From NCBI GenBank assembly GCA_937891805.1, contig CALATK010000180.1, forward strand, positions 1 through 5,602: a stretch of 5,602 bases of DNA. The letters are read 5' to 3'. Below are positions 1 through 5,087 of this stretch, one piece after another. The stretch's first letter is position 1. Every line of letters starts with the position of its first letter. This DNA is from an uncultured Fibrobacter sp. (GTDB taxonomy: Bacteria; Fibrobacterota; Fibrobacteria; Fibrobacterales; Fibrobacteraceae). The notes under the pieces are model-generated. The model was not told the origin of the DNA. It searched no databases and saw only the letters and a list, made by a program, of their open reading frames with translations. A program made the translations under genes and the position numbers.

Positions 1-45
1 CGACAACAGCAAACGCCACAATAAGCATAGATCCTATCGCCGCTG

Positions 46-94
46 ATTCTATCGGGGCTCTGCCCCTCCAGAATGACAGGCTCCTGGATGACAG
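46..94. repeat. Structured intergenic repeat: two-step hairpin plus tandem TGACAG tails
   Basis: A two-step hairpin is visible: outer arms ATTCT (46-50) and AGAAT (70-74), a 3/3 internal loop, and an inner stem GGGGC (54-58) / GCCCC (62-66) with loop TCT. Its right edge runs into TCCAGAATGACAG (67-79), which is half-repeated as TCCTGGATGACAG (82-94). A hairpin followed by TGACAG also occurs at 5046-5072. This resembles short interspersed, REP-like intergenic elements, but copy number elsewhere cannot be judged from the window. It is not a convincing terminator, since no T-tract follows on either strand. The rest of 1-213 is A-rich and shows no gene that I can support. Confidence 0.45.
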
Positions 95-184
95 ATCAAG
101 AAACTTCTTCATAAAAGCCCCCAAATAATGTTTATCTAAGGCAAATGTAATTTATTTTCACCCCAAAAAAGCAAAACAAACCCA

Positions 185-198
185 AAGCATCAACACAA
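185..198 (+). repeat. Direct repeat copy 1 (AAGCATCAACACAA)
   Basis: This 14-base string recurs exactly, in the same orientation, at 2692-2705. This copy lies 15 bases beyond the stop of the HTH fragment; the other lies between the SDR promoter and the rnpB promoter. Together they bracket the HTH fragment, ATPase, broken hydrolase and SDR. An exact 14-mer repeat in 5.6 kb is uncommon by chance, but the string is A/C-rich and of low complexity. Confidence 0.5.
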
Positions 199-213
199 AA
201 GCCGCCCGCATCA

Positions 214-369
214 CTACGCCACAGTCTTCAGCAATTCTTTGCCGATACGGCGGAGTTCCTCGTCAATGAGTTTCTTTCTTGCCGAAGATGGTTTCTTCGT
301 TCCGTTTACGTATGCGGCGAACAGGGGCTGAGGGATTCCCAATCGGCGGGCAATCTCAGAAAAGTCAAC
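214..369 (-). pseudogene. C-terminal fragment of an HTH (antitoxin/regulator-like) protein, start missing
   Basis: A 51-codon open frame (VDFSEIARRLGIPQP... to ...GKELLKTVA, then TAG). The part reading SEIARRLGI-PQPLFAAYVNGTKKPS has the layout of a helix-turn-helix: helix with IARRLG, turn, then a recognition helix ending in a YVNG/KKPS segment. The tail RRIGKELLKTV resembles the closing helix of the HTH modules found at the C-terminus of HicB-like and related antitoxins in gut bacteria. No ATG or GTG begins it, and the first codon (GTT) directly follows the TAG stop of the upstream ATPase, in the same frame. It therefore looks like the surviving end of a gene whose N-terminal part is gone; it could only be made by readthrough of that TAG or from a poor TTG/CTG start. 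Family assignment rests on pattern recognition and the exact family is uncertain. Confidence 0.6.
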
Positions 370-1605
370 CTACGGCAAATCCCCGTCGTTCATCATTTCG
401 GGCATGTTCTTGTGGACAATCCCGTTCCTGTGCTGGATAACGTCATTTCGAGTCAGCACGTACTTCGCGTAATTGTCCCGAATTTTCTCCAGCGGGGCGT
501 ATTCGCGGTCCTCGGTCTTTCGGCTATCCATCATCGTCATGCAGACCTGCACGTAACTGTACTCCGAAAAATCCTTTTGCAGAATAAAGTCGCACTCCAG
601 TTTCCCAATGCGCCCGACACTCACGCTATAACCGTTCGATTTGGCGTAGGCGTAAAAAACGTTCTCCATGACGGGGCCGTAGTTTATGCGGTTGTCGGTA
701 TTGGTCGCGTAGTAAAATCCCACATCGGCCAGGTAGTATTTCTTTTCGCCCGCGATAGATCTTCGCGATTTCATGTCGAAGCGGTTGCACTCGTAGAGGA
801 TTTTCGAATCGACCAAAATCTGGATGTACCTATTCAGGGTTTCCCGCTTAATGTCTGACCCGCTTTTACGCAAGTCCTCAAGCATGTTGGTAAGGCTCGT
901 TGTCGCACCGAAGTTGTTTATCATGTAGTTCCGAATCTTGTTGAACACCGACACGTTGCGGATTTTCACCCGTCGCTTGATATCCTTCTCGAAAATTTCG
1001 GTTATCACACTTTCGATATACGCCTTCTTGTCTTGCGCAGAATCGTATTGCACCGCCTTCGGAAAGCCTCCCTCTACAAGAAACTTATCGAACTCTTCCA
1101 CCAGATTTTGGCTGACTGCTTTGCCGAAGAAACGCTTCATTCCCAAGTATTCCTGGAAATTGAGCGGGAACATTTCGAACTCGATGTACCGGCCAGTCAG
1201 TTTGGTGACCAGTTCGCCGCTTAAGAGGTAGGAATTTGAACCCGTAATGAATATGGAAAAATCGCCTTCCGCCCTGAATGCGTTGATGACCTCCTCGAAA
1301 TTCTTGACATTCTGGATTTCGTCAATGAACAGAAACTTGGTTCCTTGTGCACCGGCATGCTCTTCGATGCATTTTTCCAACTGATCGGCGGTCTTGATTT
1401 TCTTGTAGCCCCGCTTGTCGAGGTCGAGATAGATGATGTTCTCGGAAGCGACACCCGAATCGGAGAGTTCCTGTGCGATAGTCTCCATCAGGCTAGACTT
1501 TCCACAGCGGCGCACTCCCGTAATGACCTTGATTATCTCGCAATCGCGGTAAAAGCCGCGGATTTTCTTGAGATAGCATTCCCTGGCAAAATTCTTGGCA
1601 CTCAT
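370..1605 (-). CDS. AAA ATPase with C-terminal DUF4143 domain
   Basis: A 411-aa protein of full family length (about 380-430 aa). An AAA_14-type ATPase domain comes first: Walker A GVRRCGKSS (residues 30-38), Walker B FLFIDEIQ (91-98), sensor-like FITGSNS (119-125) and TGRY (137-140). After a helical middle, the DUF4143 region (about 200-360) carries YYLADVGFY, then ENVFYAYAK (314-322) and LECDFILQ...YVQV (336-354). That last pattern recalls a degenerate PD-(D/E)xK nuclease fold. The family is abundant, often multicopy and spread sporadically in gut bacteria; its cellular role is not established, so none is claimed. No Shine-Dalgarno sequence precedes the ATG, and a sigma70-like promoter ends 5 bases before it, so the message is probably leaderless. 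The gene sits between two broken genes on the same strand, which suggests insertion or rearrangement. A single TAG separates it in frame from the HTH fragment downstream. Confidence 0.9.
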   Translation of the reverse strand: MSAKNFARECYLKKIRGFYRDCEIIKVITGVRRCGKSSLMETIAQELSDSGVASENIIYLDLDKRGYKKIKTADQLEKCIEEHAGAQGTKFLFIDEIQNVKNFEEVINAFRAEGDFSIFITGSNSYLLSGELVTKLTGRYIEFEMFPLNFQEYLGMKRFFGKAVSQNLVEEFDKFLVEGGFPKAVQYDSAQDKKAYIESVITEIFEKDIKRRVKIRNVSVFNKIRNYMINNFGATTSLTNMLEDLRKSGSDIKRETLNRYIQILVDSKILYECNRFDMKSRRSIAGEKKYYLADVGFYYATNTDNRINYGPVMENVFYAYAKSNGYSVSVGRIGKLECDFILQKDFSEYSYVQVCMTMMDSRKTEDREYAPLEKIRDNYAKYVLTRNDVIQHRNGIVHKNMPEMMNDGDLP

Positions 1606-1611
1606 ACCCTA

Positions 1612-1640
1612 AATATACCCTATTACCAGAGAAAAATCAA
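1612..1640 (-). promoter_or_regulatory. Promoter of the ATPase gene (TTGATT-N17-TATATT)
   Basis: On the minus strand, TTGATT (1640-1635) is separated by exactly 17 bases from TATATT (1617-1612), a good sigma70-type match. Counting from -7 at 1612 puts +1 at about 1605, the A of the ATPase ATG, implying a leaderless mRNA. A 10-base palindrome TTTTGCAAAA (1656-1665) lies just upstream; it may be chance in A/T-rich sequence. Confidence 0.7.
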
Positions 1641-1706
1641 GGTTAAAGGGGTATATTTTGCAAAAATAACAGATTTTACACTTTTAAATGGTTTTATTAA
1701 TATAGC

Positions 1707-1909
1707 AGTGCGGAACCAGTGTTCGCCGCCGTCCATCACGGTCAGGGGTGAACCGATTTTCTGGGCGAATTCGCGCATCGTTTCTAGCGAGGTCAAGTTG
1801 TCATTCGAGCCGTACAGAATTTTGTCGGAACACACCACTCGATCGGATTTTCACGCACGTAGTCGGCGTTTCCGCCCTTCCCGTGCACGTAAATGACAGG
1901 GTTTTTCAT
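1707..1909 (-). pseudogene. Broken alpha/beta hydrolase (internal deletion, frameshift, lost C-terminus)
   Basis: From ATG at 1909 the frame reads MKNPVIYVHGKGGNA, the start of a small alpha/beta hydrolase family with an HG oxyanion-region motif. It passes straight into DYVRENPIEW-VPT, which in intact members lies some 130 residues later, so the middle, including the nucleophile-serine elbow, is missing. At a run of four A (minus strand; 1820-1823) the frame shifts. The next frame continues ILYGSNDNLTS and ends VMDGGEHWF, carrying the acid (D) and histidine (H) regions of the triad; one lost A explains the shift (VPTK-ILYG). The start-codon frame stops at 1793. After HWF (1713) the family C-terminus is absent and the frame runs as unrelated residues to 1623. 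The ATG lies 6 bases past the SDR stop behind a run of G, so it was the second gene of that operon. The family layout is from memory. Confidence 0.78.
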
Positions 1910-1915
1910 CCCCCC

Positions 1916-2626
1916 CTACCCTTCGAATTTCCAGCCGCAGTCGTTGTGGTAAACCATCTGGCGGGTCATGCCGCCGTCGATGCAGATGTTTTCGCCGGTA
2001 ATGAAGCCGGCCTTGTCGCTGGCGAGGTAAAGCACCATGTTCGCAATGTCGAGCGGGTTGCCGACGCGGCCCGCTGGCTGCTGGGTGGCATCGGGGCCTT
2101 CGTAGGTTTTGAAATCCGTATCGATCCAGCCCGGCGAAATCGAATTCACGCGGACGCGGCCCGCAAAACTCACGGCAAGCGCGTGAGTGAGGGCCGCGAT
2201 CCCACCCTTCGCCGCCGTATAGCTTTCCGTTTGCGGTTGGCTCATGCGGTCGCGACTCGAAGAAATGTTTATAATGCTCGCGCCCACCCCGAAATGCGGT
2301 GCAAAAAGTTTCGCGAGGTAAAAAGGAGCAGTCACGCCCACGGCCAGCGCGTAGCTGAATTCCTCGTAGCTGCATTCGTCAATGCCCTTCATCAGCGGGA
2401 GCGCGTTATTCACCAGCACATCCACGTGCCCATACTTTTCGATAACGAATTGCGCAAATTTTTCGAGGACTTCCTTTTTCGACAAGTCCCCCACAAAGCA
2501 GGGATTCTCGCGAATGTCGATGCAGGCGACCTTCGCACCCTCTTTCTCGAATTCACTCACGACGGTAGCGCCAATCCCGTGGGCCCCGCCCGTCACCACG
2601 ACCACTTTATTTTCAAACAATTTCAT
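1916..2626 (-). CDS. Short-chain dehydrogenase/reductase (classical SDR family)
   Basis: A 236-aa single-domain Rossmann oxidoreductase. Visible motifs are the nucleotide-binding TGGAHGIG (residues 12-19), Asp37 at the end of the second strand (CIDIR; usually a sign of NAD(H) rather than NADP(H) preference), LVNNAL (71-76, the NNAG-type motif), the catalytic Ser in ISSSR (121-125), Tyr136 and Lys140 in SYTAAK, and the SPGW segment (164-167). The C-terminus ICIDGGMTRQ...GWKFEG is typical of a group of uncharacterised bacterial SDRs, so the substrate cannot be named. The product should be soluble and cytoplasmic. The gene heads a two-gene unit with the now broken hydrolase. The start is the first ATG of the family-typical N-terminus; there is no Shine-Dalgarno sequence, and a TATATTT box ends 6 bases before the ATG, suggesting a leaderless transcript. 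All catalytic residues are present. Confidence 0.92.
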   Translation of the reverse strand: MKLFENKVVVVTGGAHGIGATVVSEFEKEGAKVACIDIRENPCFVGDLSKKEVLEKFAQFVIEKYGHVDVLVNNALPLMKGIDECSYEEFSYALAVGVTAPFYLAKLFAPHFGVGASIINISSSRDRMSQPQTESYTAAKGGIAALTHALAVSFAGRVRVNSISPGWIDTDFKTYEGPDATQQPAGRVGNPLDIANMVLYLASDKAGFITGENICIDGGMTRQMVYHNDCGWKFEG

Positions 2627-2633
2627 ATGGATA

Positions 2634-2639
2634 AATATA
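2634..2639 (-). promoter_or_regulatory. -10 box of the SDR gene (TATATT)
   Basis: The minus strand reads TATATTTATCCATATG into the SDR start. With -7 at 2634, +1 falls near 2627, one base before the ATG. No good -35 is seen at 16-19 bases spacing (GTGCGC at 17), so this promoter is supported mainly by its box matching those of the ATPase, lipoprotein and rnpB genes. Confidence 0.5.
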
Positions 2640-2691
2640 CACTAAAACGCACCAAGGCGCACACAAACGCCAACTTTTCCACAGGCCGGAC

Positions 2692-2705
2692 AAGCATCAA
2701 CACAA
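2692..2705 (+). repeat. Direct repeat copy 2 (AAGCATCAACACAA)
   Basis: An exact copy of the 14-base string at 185-198, same orientation, here in the divergent intergenic region between the SDR and rnpB promoters. It may mark the right boundary of an acquired or rearranged segment, or be a chance match of A/C-rich sequence. Confidence 0.5.
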
Positions 2706-2739
2706 GCTCTCCGCAGGAACTATCATCGAAAAAACTTTC

Positions 2740-2745
2740 TATATT
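2740..2745 (+). promoter_or_regulatory. -10 box of rnpB (TATATT)
   Basis: TATATTTA begins at 2740. With -7 at 2745, +1 falls at 2752-2753, exactly where helix P1 of the RNase P RNA begins (GGGTAG, 2753). No clear TTGACA-like -35 lies 17 bases upstream (GAACTA). The agreement between box and RNA 5' end makes this a useful ruler for the other TATATTT boxes. Confidence 0.6.
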
Positions 2746-2752
2746 TACCCCC

Positions 2753-3130
2753 GGGTAGCGGATGACCGCCGGCAGCGATGCTGGAGGAAAGTCCGGGCAC
2801 CACAGGGCAGGATGCTGGATAACGTCCAGGCGCGGAAACGCGACAGACAGTGCAACAGAAAGCAAACCGCCAGGTCCGGGCGCAAGTCCGGGCAAGGTAA
2901 GGGTGAAAGGGCGAGGCAAGAGCTCACCGCATTCCTGGCGACAGGGATGGCACGGTAAACCTCATCCGGTGCAAGACCAAGCAGGATTCCGTCCGCAAGG
3001 ACCAGCTGCGGCCCGCGGCTGTTGGATATCCGGGTAGGTCGCTTGAGGCGGTCGGTAACGATACGTCCAGAGAGATGGTCATCGCCCCGAGATTACATCA
3101 AAGGGTACAGAACCCGGCTTATAACTACCC
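2753..3130 (+). ncRNA. rnpB: RNase P RNA (type A)
   Basis: The catalytic RNA of RNase P, which removes tRNA 5' leaders. The conserved cores are present in order: GAGGAAAGTCCGGGC (2784-2798), ACAGAAAGCAAACCGCC (2855-2871), GGTAAACCTCATCCGG-type sequence (about 2954-2969), the L15 segment with CGGGTAGG (3031-3038; its GGT pairs with the tRNA CCA end) and ACAGAACCCGGCTTAT (3107-3122). Ends are set by P1, GGGTAG (2753-2758) with CTACCC (3125-3130). P2 is GATGACC (2761-2767) with GGTCATC (3077-3083). P3 is reduced to a short hairpin, CCGGCA/TGCTGG capped by a GCGA tetraloop, instead of the long bulged P3 of Escherichia coli. About 378 nt is a normal type-A length. It is the only plus-strand gene here, so apparent reading frames inside it are meaningless. 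Confidence 0.97.
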
Positions 3131-3136
3131 TAAAAC

Positions 3137-3170
3137 GAAGGCCTCTGCGTTGAGCAGAGGCCTTCTCCTT
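3137..3170 (+). terminator. rnpB terminator, possibly bidirectional
   Basis: A perfect 12-bp stem, GAAGGCCTCTGC (3137-3148) with GCAGAGGCCTTC (3154-3165), loop GTTGA, followed by a modest pyrimidine tract (TCCTT) on the plus strand. Read on the minus strand the same stem is followed by GTTTTAGGG, so it could also stop transcripts of the convergent lipoprotein gene before they run antisense into rnpB. Confidence 0.85.
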
Positions 3171-3175
3171 ATAAT

Positions 3176-3186
3176 GACCGCTCGGA
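3176..3186 (+). repeat. Direct repeat copy 1 (GACCGCTCGGA)
   Basis: An 11-base string repeated exactly at 3269-3279. Both copies lie in the 3171-3290 gap between the rnpB terminator and the lipoprotein stop codon, with a hairpin between them. Copy 1 continues CTAGA and copy 2 ACTAC, so the match does not extend. Confidence 0.45.
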
Positions 3187-3234
3187 CTAGATTCTCGCTA
3201 TCAAGTGCAGGGCTGGTCCTCGCTCTCGCCTTCA

Positions 3235-3254
3235 CAGCCGATTAATATCGGCTG
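3235..3254. repeat. Perfect 8-bp inverted repeat (hairpin)
   Basis: CAGCCGAT (3235-3242) and ATCGGCTG (3247-3254) flank a TAAT loop. It lies 36 bases past the lipoprotein stop. On the minus strand no T-tract follows, so it is not a standard intrinsic terminator; it may protect the mRNA 3' end or belong to an intergenic repeat flanked by GACCGCTCGGA. Confidence 0.6.
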
Positions 3255-3268
3255 CTACGGCTCACGAC

Positions 3269-3279
3269 GACCGCTCGGA
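3269..3279 (+). repeat. Direct repeat copy 2 (GACCGCTCGGA)
   Basis: The second exact copy of the 11-base string at 3176-3186, ending 11 bases before the lipoprotein stop codon at 3291-3293. Confidence 0.45.
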
Positions 3280-3290
3280 ACTACATCAAC

Positions 3291-4886
3291 CTACGACCCG
3301 CAGGCGCCGTACTTGCCAATCTTGAAAATCTTGATACTGTTGATTGCGCTGGTCGGGCAGTATATCGAGTTTTCAAATGCACAGGAGACACCCGACTCAT
3401 CGTTGGAATACTTAAAGTGGATAGCCTCGACACTGGCAATAGCTTGGCTAAACGAGGGATAAGAAGTCGACCATGAGGGCTGACCAAAAGCAGTCGCACT
3501 GAACTTAAGGTTCACCGTCTTCATGTTTGCGCTGAGCAATGGAGCATACCAAGAACTGGACCCATCAAGGGAACTCTTCAAGGTGAGTTCCAAGGGATCT
3601 GAAGCAGAATAGGTAACACATATTCCTTCCCAGTCAGACATATCTACGGTACCCCCTGCAGGAGCCATATTGAATCCGATGGCACCATACGGATACGGAT
3701 CGGGAGCCATGTAAGAACTTGTGCCCGAGCCTACCCTAGACCAATTCTTGTAGACCAGGTCTATTTCCGCATCGACATAACCCATCTCATAATCCAAAAA
3801 TACCATAGAAGAACCCTTGTCCGCCTTGTCGTCAAAAGCAAACCACCAGCCGGAAGAATCCTTGGTCACAGCGTTGTCATCGAAGAAAGTGTATTCGTCG
3901 ACGGTGTTGAAGAAGGTACGAACACGGTCACCGTATGTAGAAGTGTACATGATTCCATCTTCGAAGGTCACCACCTTCTCCTTGGGTCCGGCGCTAGCAG
4001 AAGACTTGGTTGTGCTGCCGGAGTCCGAAGAACCGGGCGTGGTGCCTTCGTCGCCGCCATTTGCGGGATTGGCGGCGGCCTTCATTTCGTTACAAGTCTC
4101 CACGTTGTCCTCGTAAATTTCGTCCAAATTCGCCAATCCAAAAAGTCCTACATCTTCGGTAACGGTGCATTTGCCCTTGTCGTATTTGGCAGCAGCGCTA
4201 CCCTTGGCAGAGGCGTTGCACACCGCTTCGGCCGTAGCATCGTCCCCAAGGGCCGACAAGTCAGCCGTAGAAACCACCGAAGTCAGTTCACCGCCGGCAA
4301 AGACAAAAACAGTCGTAGAGGCTTCGCCATCAACGTTTGTCTTTATCGTAACGGTCGAACTCGTCTTGGTAACGGAGCAGATGTCGTCACTATCGCCACC
4401 CTGGGAACTGCCACTCTTGCCCGAAGAACCGCTCTTGCCGGAGCTATTGCTCGCAGGCTTTACCGCCTCGTTTGCGGCATCGCAGGCCATCTGCTGGGCC
4501 TGTTCCAACTGGTCGATGGAACCGGGCATAAGACCCGCTGTCGTCTTCACGGTGCACTTGCCGCCTTCAAAGCTCGCTTCAGAGACACCTTCCACATTCA
4601 TGGCTTTGCAGGCAGATTCTCCGCCAGCCCCCACGTCGGTAACAGTGGACTGGGAGGCCATGTTGCCGTCTTCGCCAAATTCGTAAATGGTGGTAGTAAC
4701 TACCCCGTTCACATCGTTTTTCACGGTGAGGGTGTTTCCATTCTTGTCAACAGTGCAGACATCTCCCTGGGCGTTAGGGCCGCTGCCCTTGGAATCACTT
4801 CCACAACCAAACAGACCAATGCTGGCGGCACAGACCGCCGAAGCTAACGCAATTGTATTTTTTCTGTTTACAATTCGGTTTGACAT
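3291..4886 (-). CDS. Cell-envelope lipoprotein with duplicated four-cysteine domain and C-terminal beta-rich domain
   Basis: A 531-aa protein. A basic N-terminus (SNRIVNRK) and hydrophobic stretch end in lipobox LFGC, giving lipidated Cys28. Two tandem copies of one domain follow (about 43-139 and 169-270). Each has four cysteines at matching places (DVC/DIC, SAC/AVC, GKCTV in both, MAC/ETC) and a shared TTxxxxF strand, suggesting a duplicated, probably disulfide-bonded module. Between them is a Ser/Gly/Lys linker (145-166, GKSGSS units); a second Thr/Ser/Gly linker is at 273-302. The C-terminal domain (305-531) is beta-rich with many aromatic residues (SGWWFAFDD, GAIGFNMAP, MSDWEGICVTYS) and ends IFKIGKYGACGS. 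It resembles jelly-roll, carbohydrate-binding-like domains at the ends of Fibrobacter surface proteins, but no ligand can be named. The start at 4886 is chosen because GGAGG lies 9 bases upstream; the longer TTG start at 4922 lies inside the promoter -10 box. No recognised enzyme motif. Confidence 0.88.
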   Translation of the reverse strand: MSNRIVNRKNTIALASAVCAASIGLFGCGSDSKGSGPNAQGDVCTVDKNGNTLTVKNDVNGVVTTTIYEFGEDGNMASQSTVTDVGAGGESACKAMNVEGVSEASFEGGKCTVKTTAGLMPGSIDQLEQAQQMACDAANEAVKPASNSSGKSGSSGKSGSSQGGDSDDICSVTKTSSTVTIKTNVDGEASTTVFVFAGGELTSVVSTADLSALGDDATAEAVCNASAKGSAAAKYDKGKCTVTEDVGLFGLANLDEIYEDNVETCNEMKAAANPANGGDEGTTPGSSDSGSTTKSSASAGPKEKVVTFEDGIMYTSTYGDRVRTFFNTVDEYTFFDDNAVTKDSSGWWFAFDDKADKGSSMVFLDYEMGYVDAEIDLVYKNWSRVGSGTSSYMAPDPYPYGAIGFNMAPAGGTVDMSDWEGICVTYSASDPLELTLKSSLDGSSSWYAPLLSANMKTVNLKFSATAFGQPSWSTSYPSFSQAIASVEAIHFKYSNDESGVSCAFENSIYCPTSAINSIKIFKIGKYGACGS

Positions 4887-4893
4887 AAAAAAA

Positions 4894-4940
4894 GGCCTCC
4901 AAACGGGTTTTATCTTATACAAATATATATTCTGGAGGCC
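4894..4940. repeat. Inverted repeat GGCCTCCA / TGGAGGCC around the lipoprotein promoter
   Basis: Perfect 8-base arms, GGCCTCCA (4894-4901) and TGGAGGCC (4933-4940), are separated by 31 bases. On the minus strand the upstream arm lies in the -35/-10 spacer and the downstream arm covers the ribosome site. It could be a protein-binding pair, or a hairpin that hides the ribosome site in transcripts starting further upstream; a transcript from the promoter at 4922-4950 would lack the upstream arm. Confidence 0.55.
4896..4900 (-). promoter_or_regulatory. Ribosome binding site of the lipoprotein gene (GGAGG)
   Basis: The minus strand reads GGAGGCCTTTTTTTATG; the GGAGG sits 9 bases before the ATG at 4886 and decides that start over the upstream TTG. 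It is part of one arm of the inverted repeat TGGAGGCC (4901-4894). Confidence 0.8.
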
Positions 4941-4950
4941 CTGTAGTCAA
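4922..4950 (-). promoter_or_regulatory. Promoter of the lipoprotein gene (TTGACT-N17-TATATT)
   Basis: On the minus strand, TTGACT (4950-4945) is followed after exactly 17 bases by TATATT (4927-4922), nearly consensus for sigma70. Predicted +1 is near 4915, giving a leader of about 29 bases that contains the GGAGG ribosome site. This is the best promoter in the window. Confidence 0.75.
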
Positions 4951-4990
4951 TACCACAAAAGCCTTGCGTTGTTTTTTTTGTTAACGAAAG

Positions 4991-5004
4991 TTTACAAATG
5001 TAAA
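4991..5004. promoter_or_regulatory. Possible operator: palindrome TTTACA-AA-TGTAAA
   Basis: Perfect 6-base arms with a 2-base spacer, centred about 82 bases upstream of the predicted lipoprotein transcription start, where an upstream activator could bind. The surrounding sequence is A/T-rich, so chance is a fair alternative, and it matches no operator that I recognise. Confidence 0.3.
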
Positions 5005-5035
5005 ATGAATACGCAATAGATACAGAGAAAGGCCT

Positions 5036-5067
5036 AAAAAAAGCGACCCCGGCATCGTGGCCGGGGT
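5036..5067 (-). terminator. Intrinsic terminator of the beta-barrel gene
   Basis: On the minus strand, ACCCCGGC (5067-5060) pairs with GCCGGGGT (5053-5046) around a six-base loop. After CGC comes a run of seven T (5042-5036), the classical intrinsic layout. It separates the barrel gene from the lipoprotein promoter downstream. Confidence 0.85.
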
Positions 5068-5087
5068 GACAGATGGGCAAAAGACCC

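Noticed and set aside
1652..1658. A plus-strand TATATTT box that might drive a plus-strand gene
   Set aside because: No TTGACA-like -35 lies at 17 bases and no plausible plus-strand gene follows; downstream is the antisense of the hydrolase remnant.
1748..2758. A long plus-strand open frame of 336 codons
   Set aside because: It lies opposite the SDR gene, whose motifs are all intact on the minus strand, and it also crosses the broken hydrolase and the rnpB promoter. Its translation is His/Arg/Val-rich with no recognisable domain: an antisense shadow of GC-rich codons.
2762..3037. Open frames on both strands between 2745 and 3037
   Set aside because: They lie inside the RNase P RNA, whose conserved core and P1/P2 pairing fully explain the sequence.
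4165..4686. Plus-strand open frames opposite the lipoprotein (also 3817-4116)
   Set aside because: Their Pro/Leu/Ser-rich composition is the complement of the Ser/Gly/Ala/Lys-rich lipoprotein codons, and no ribosome site or promoter precedes them.
4887..4922. A longer lipoprotein start (TTG at 4922)
   Set aside because: That TTG is inside the -10 box and upstream of the predicted transcription start, and it would place 12 residues before a normal lipoprotein signal peptide. The ATG at 4886 has GGAGG at proper spacing.
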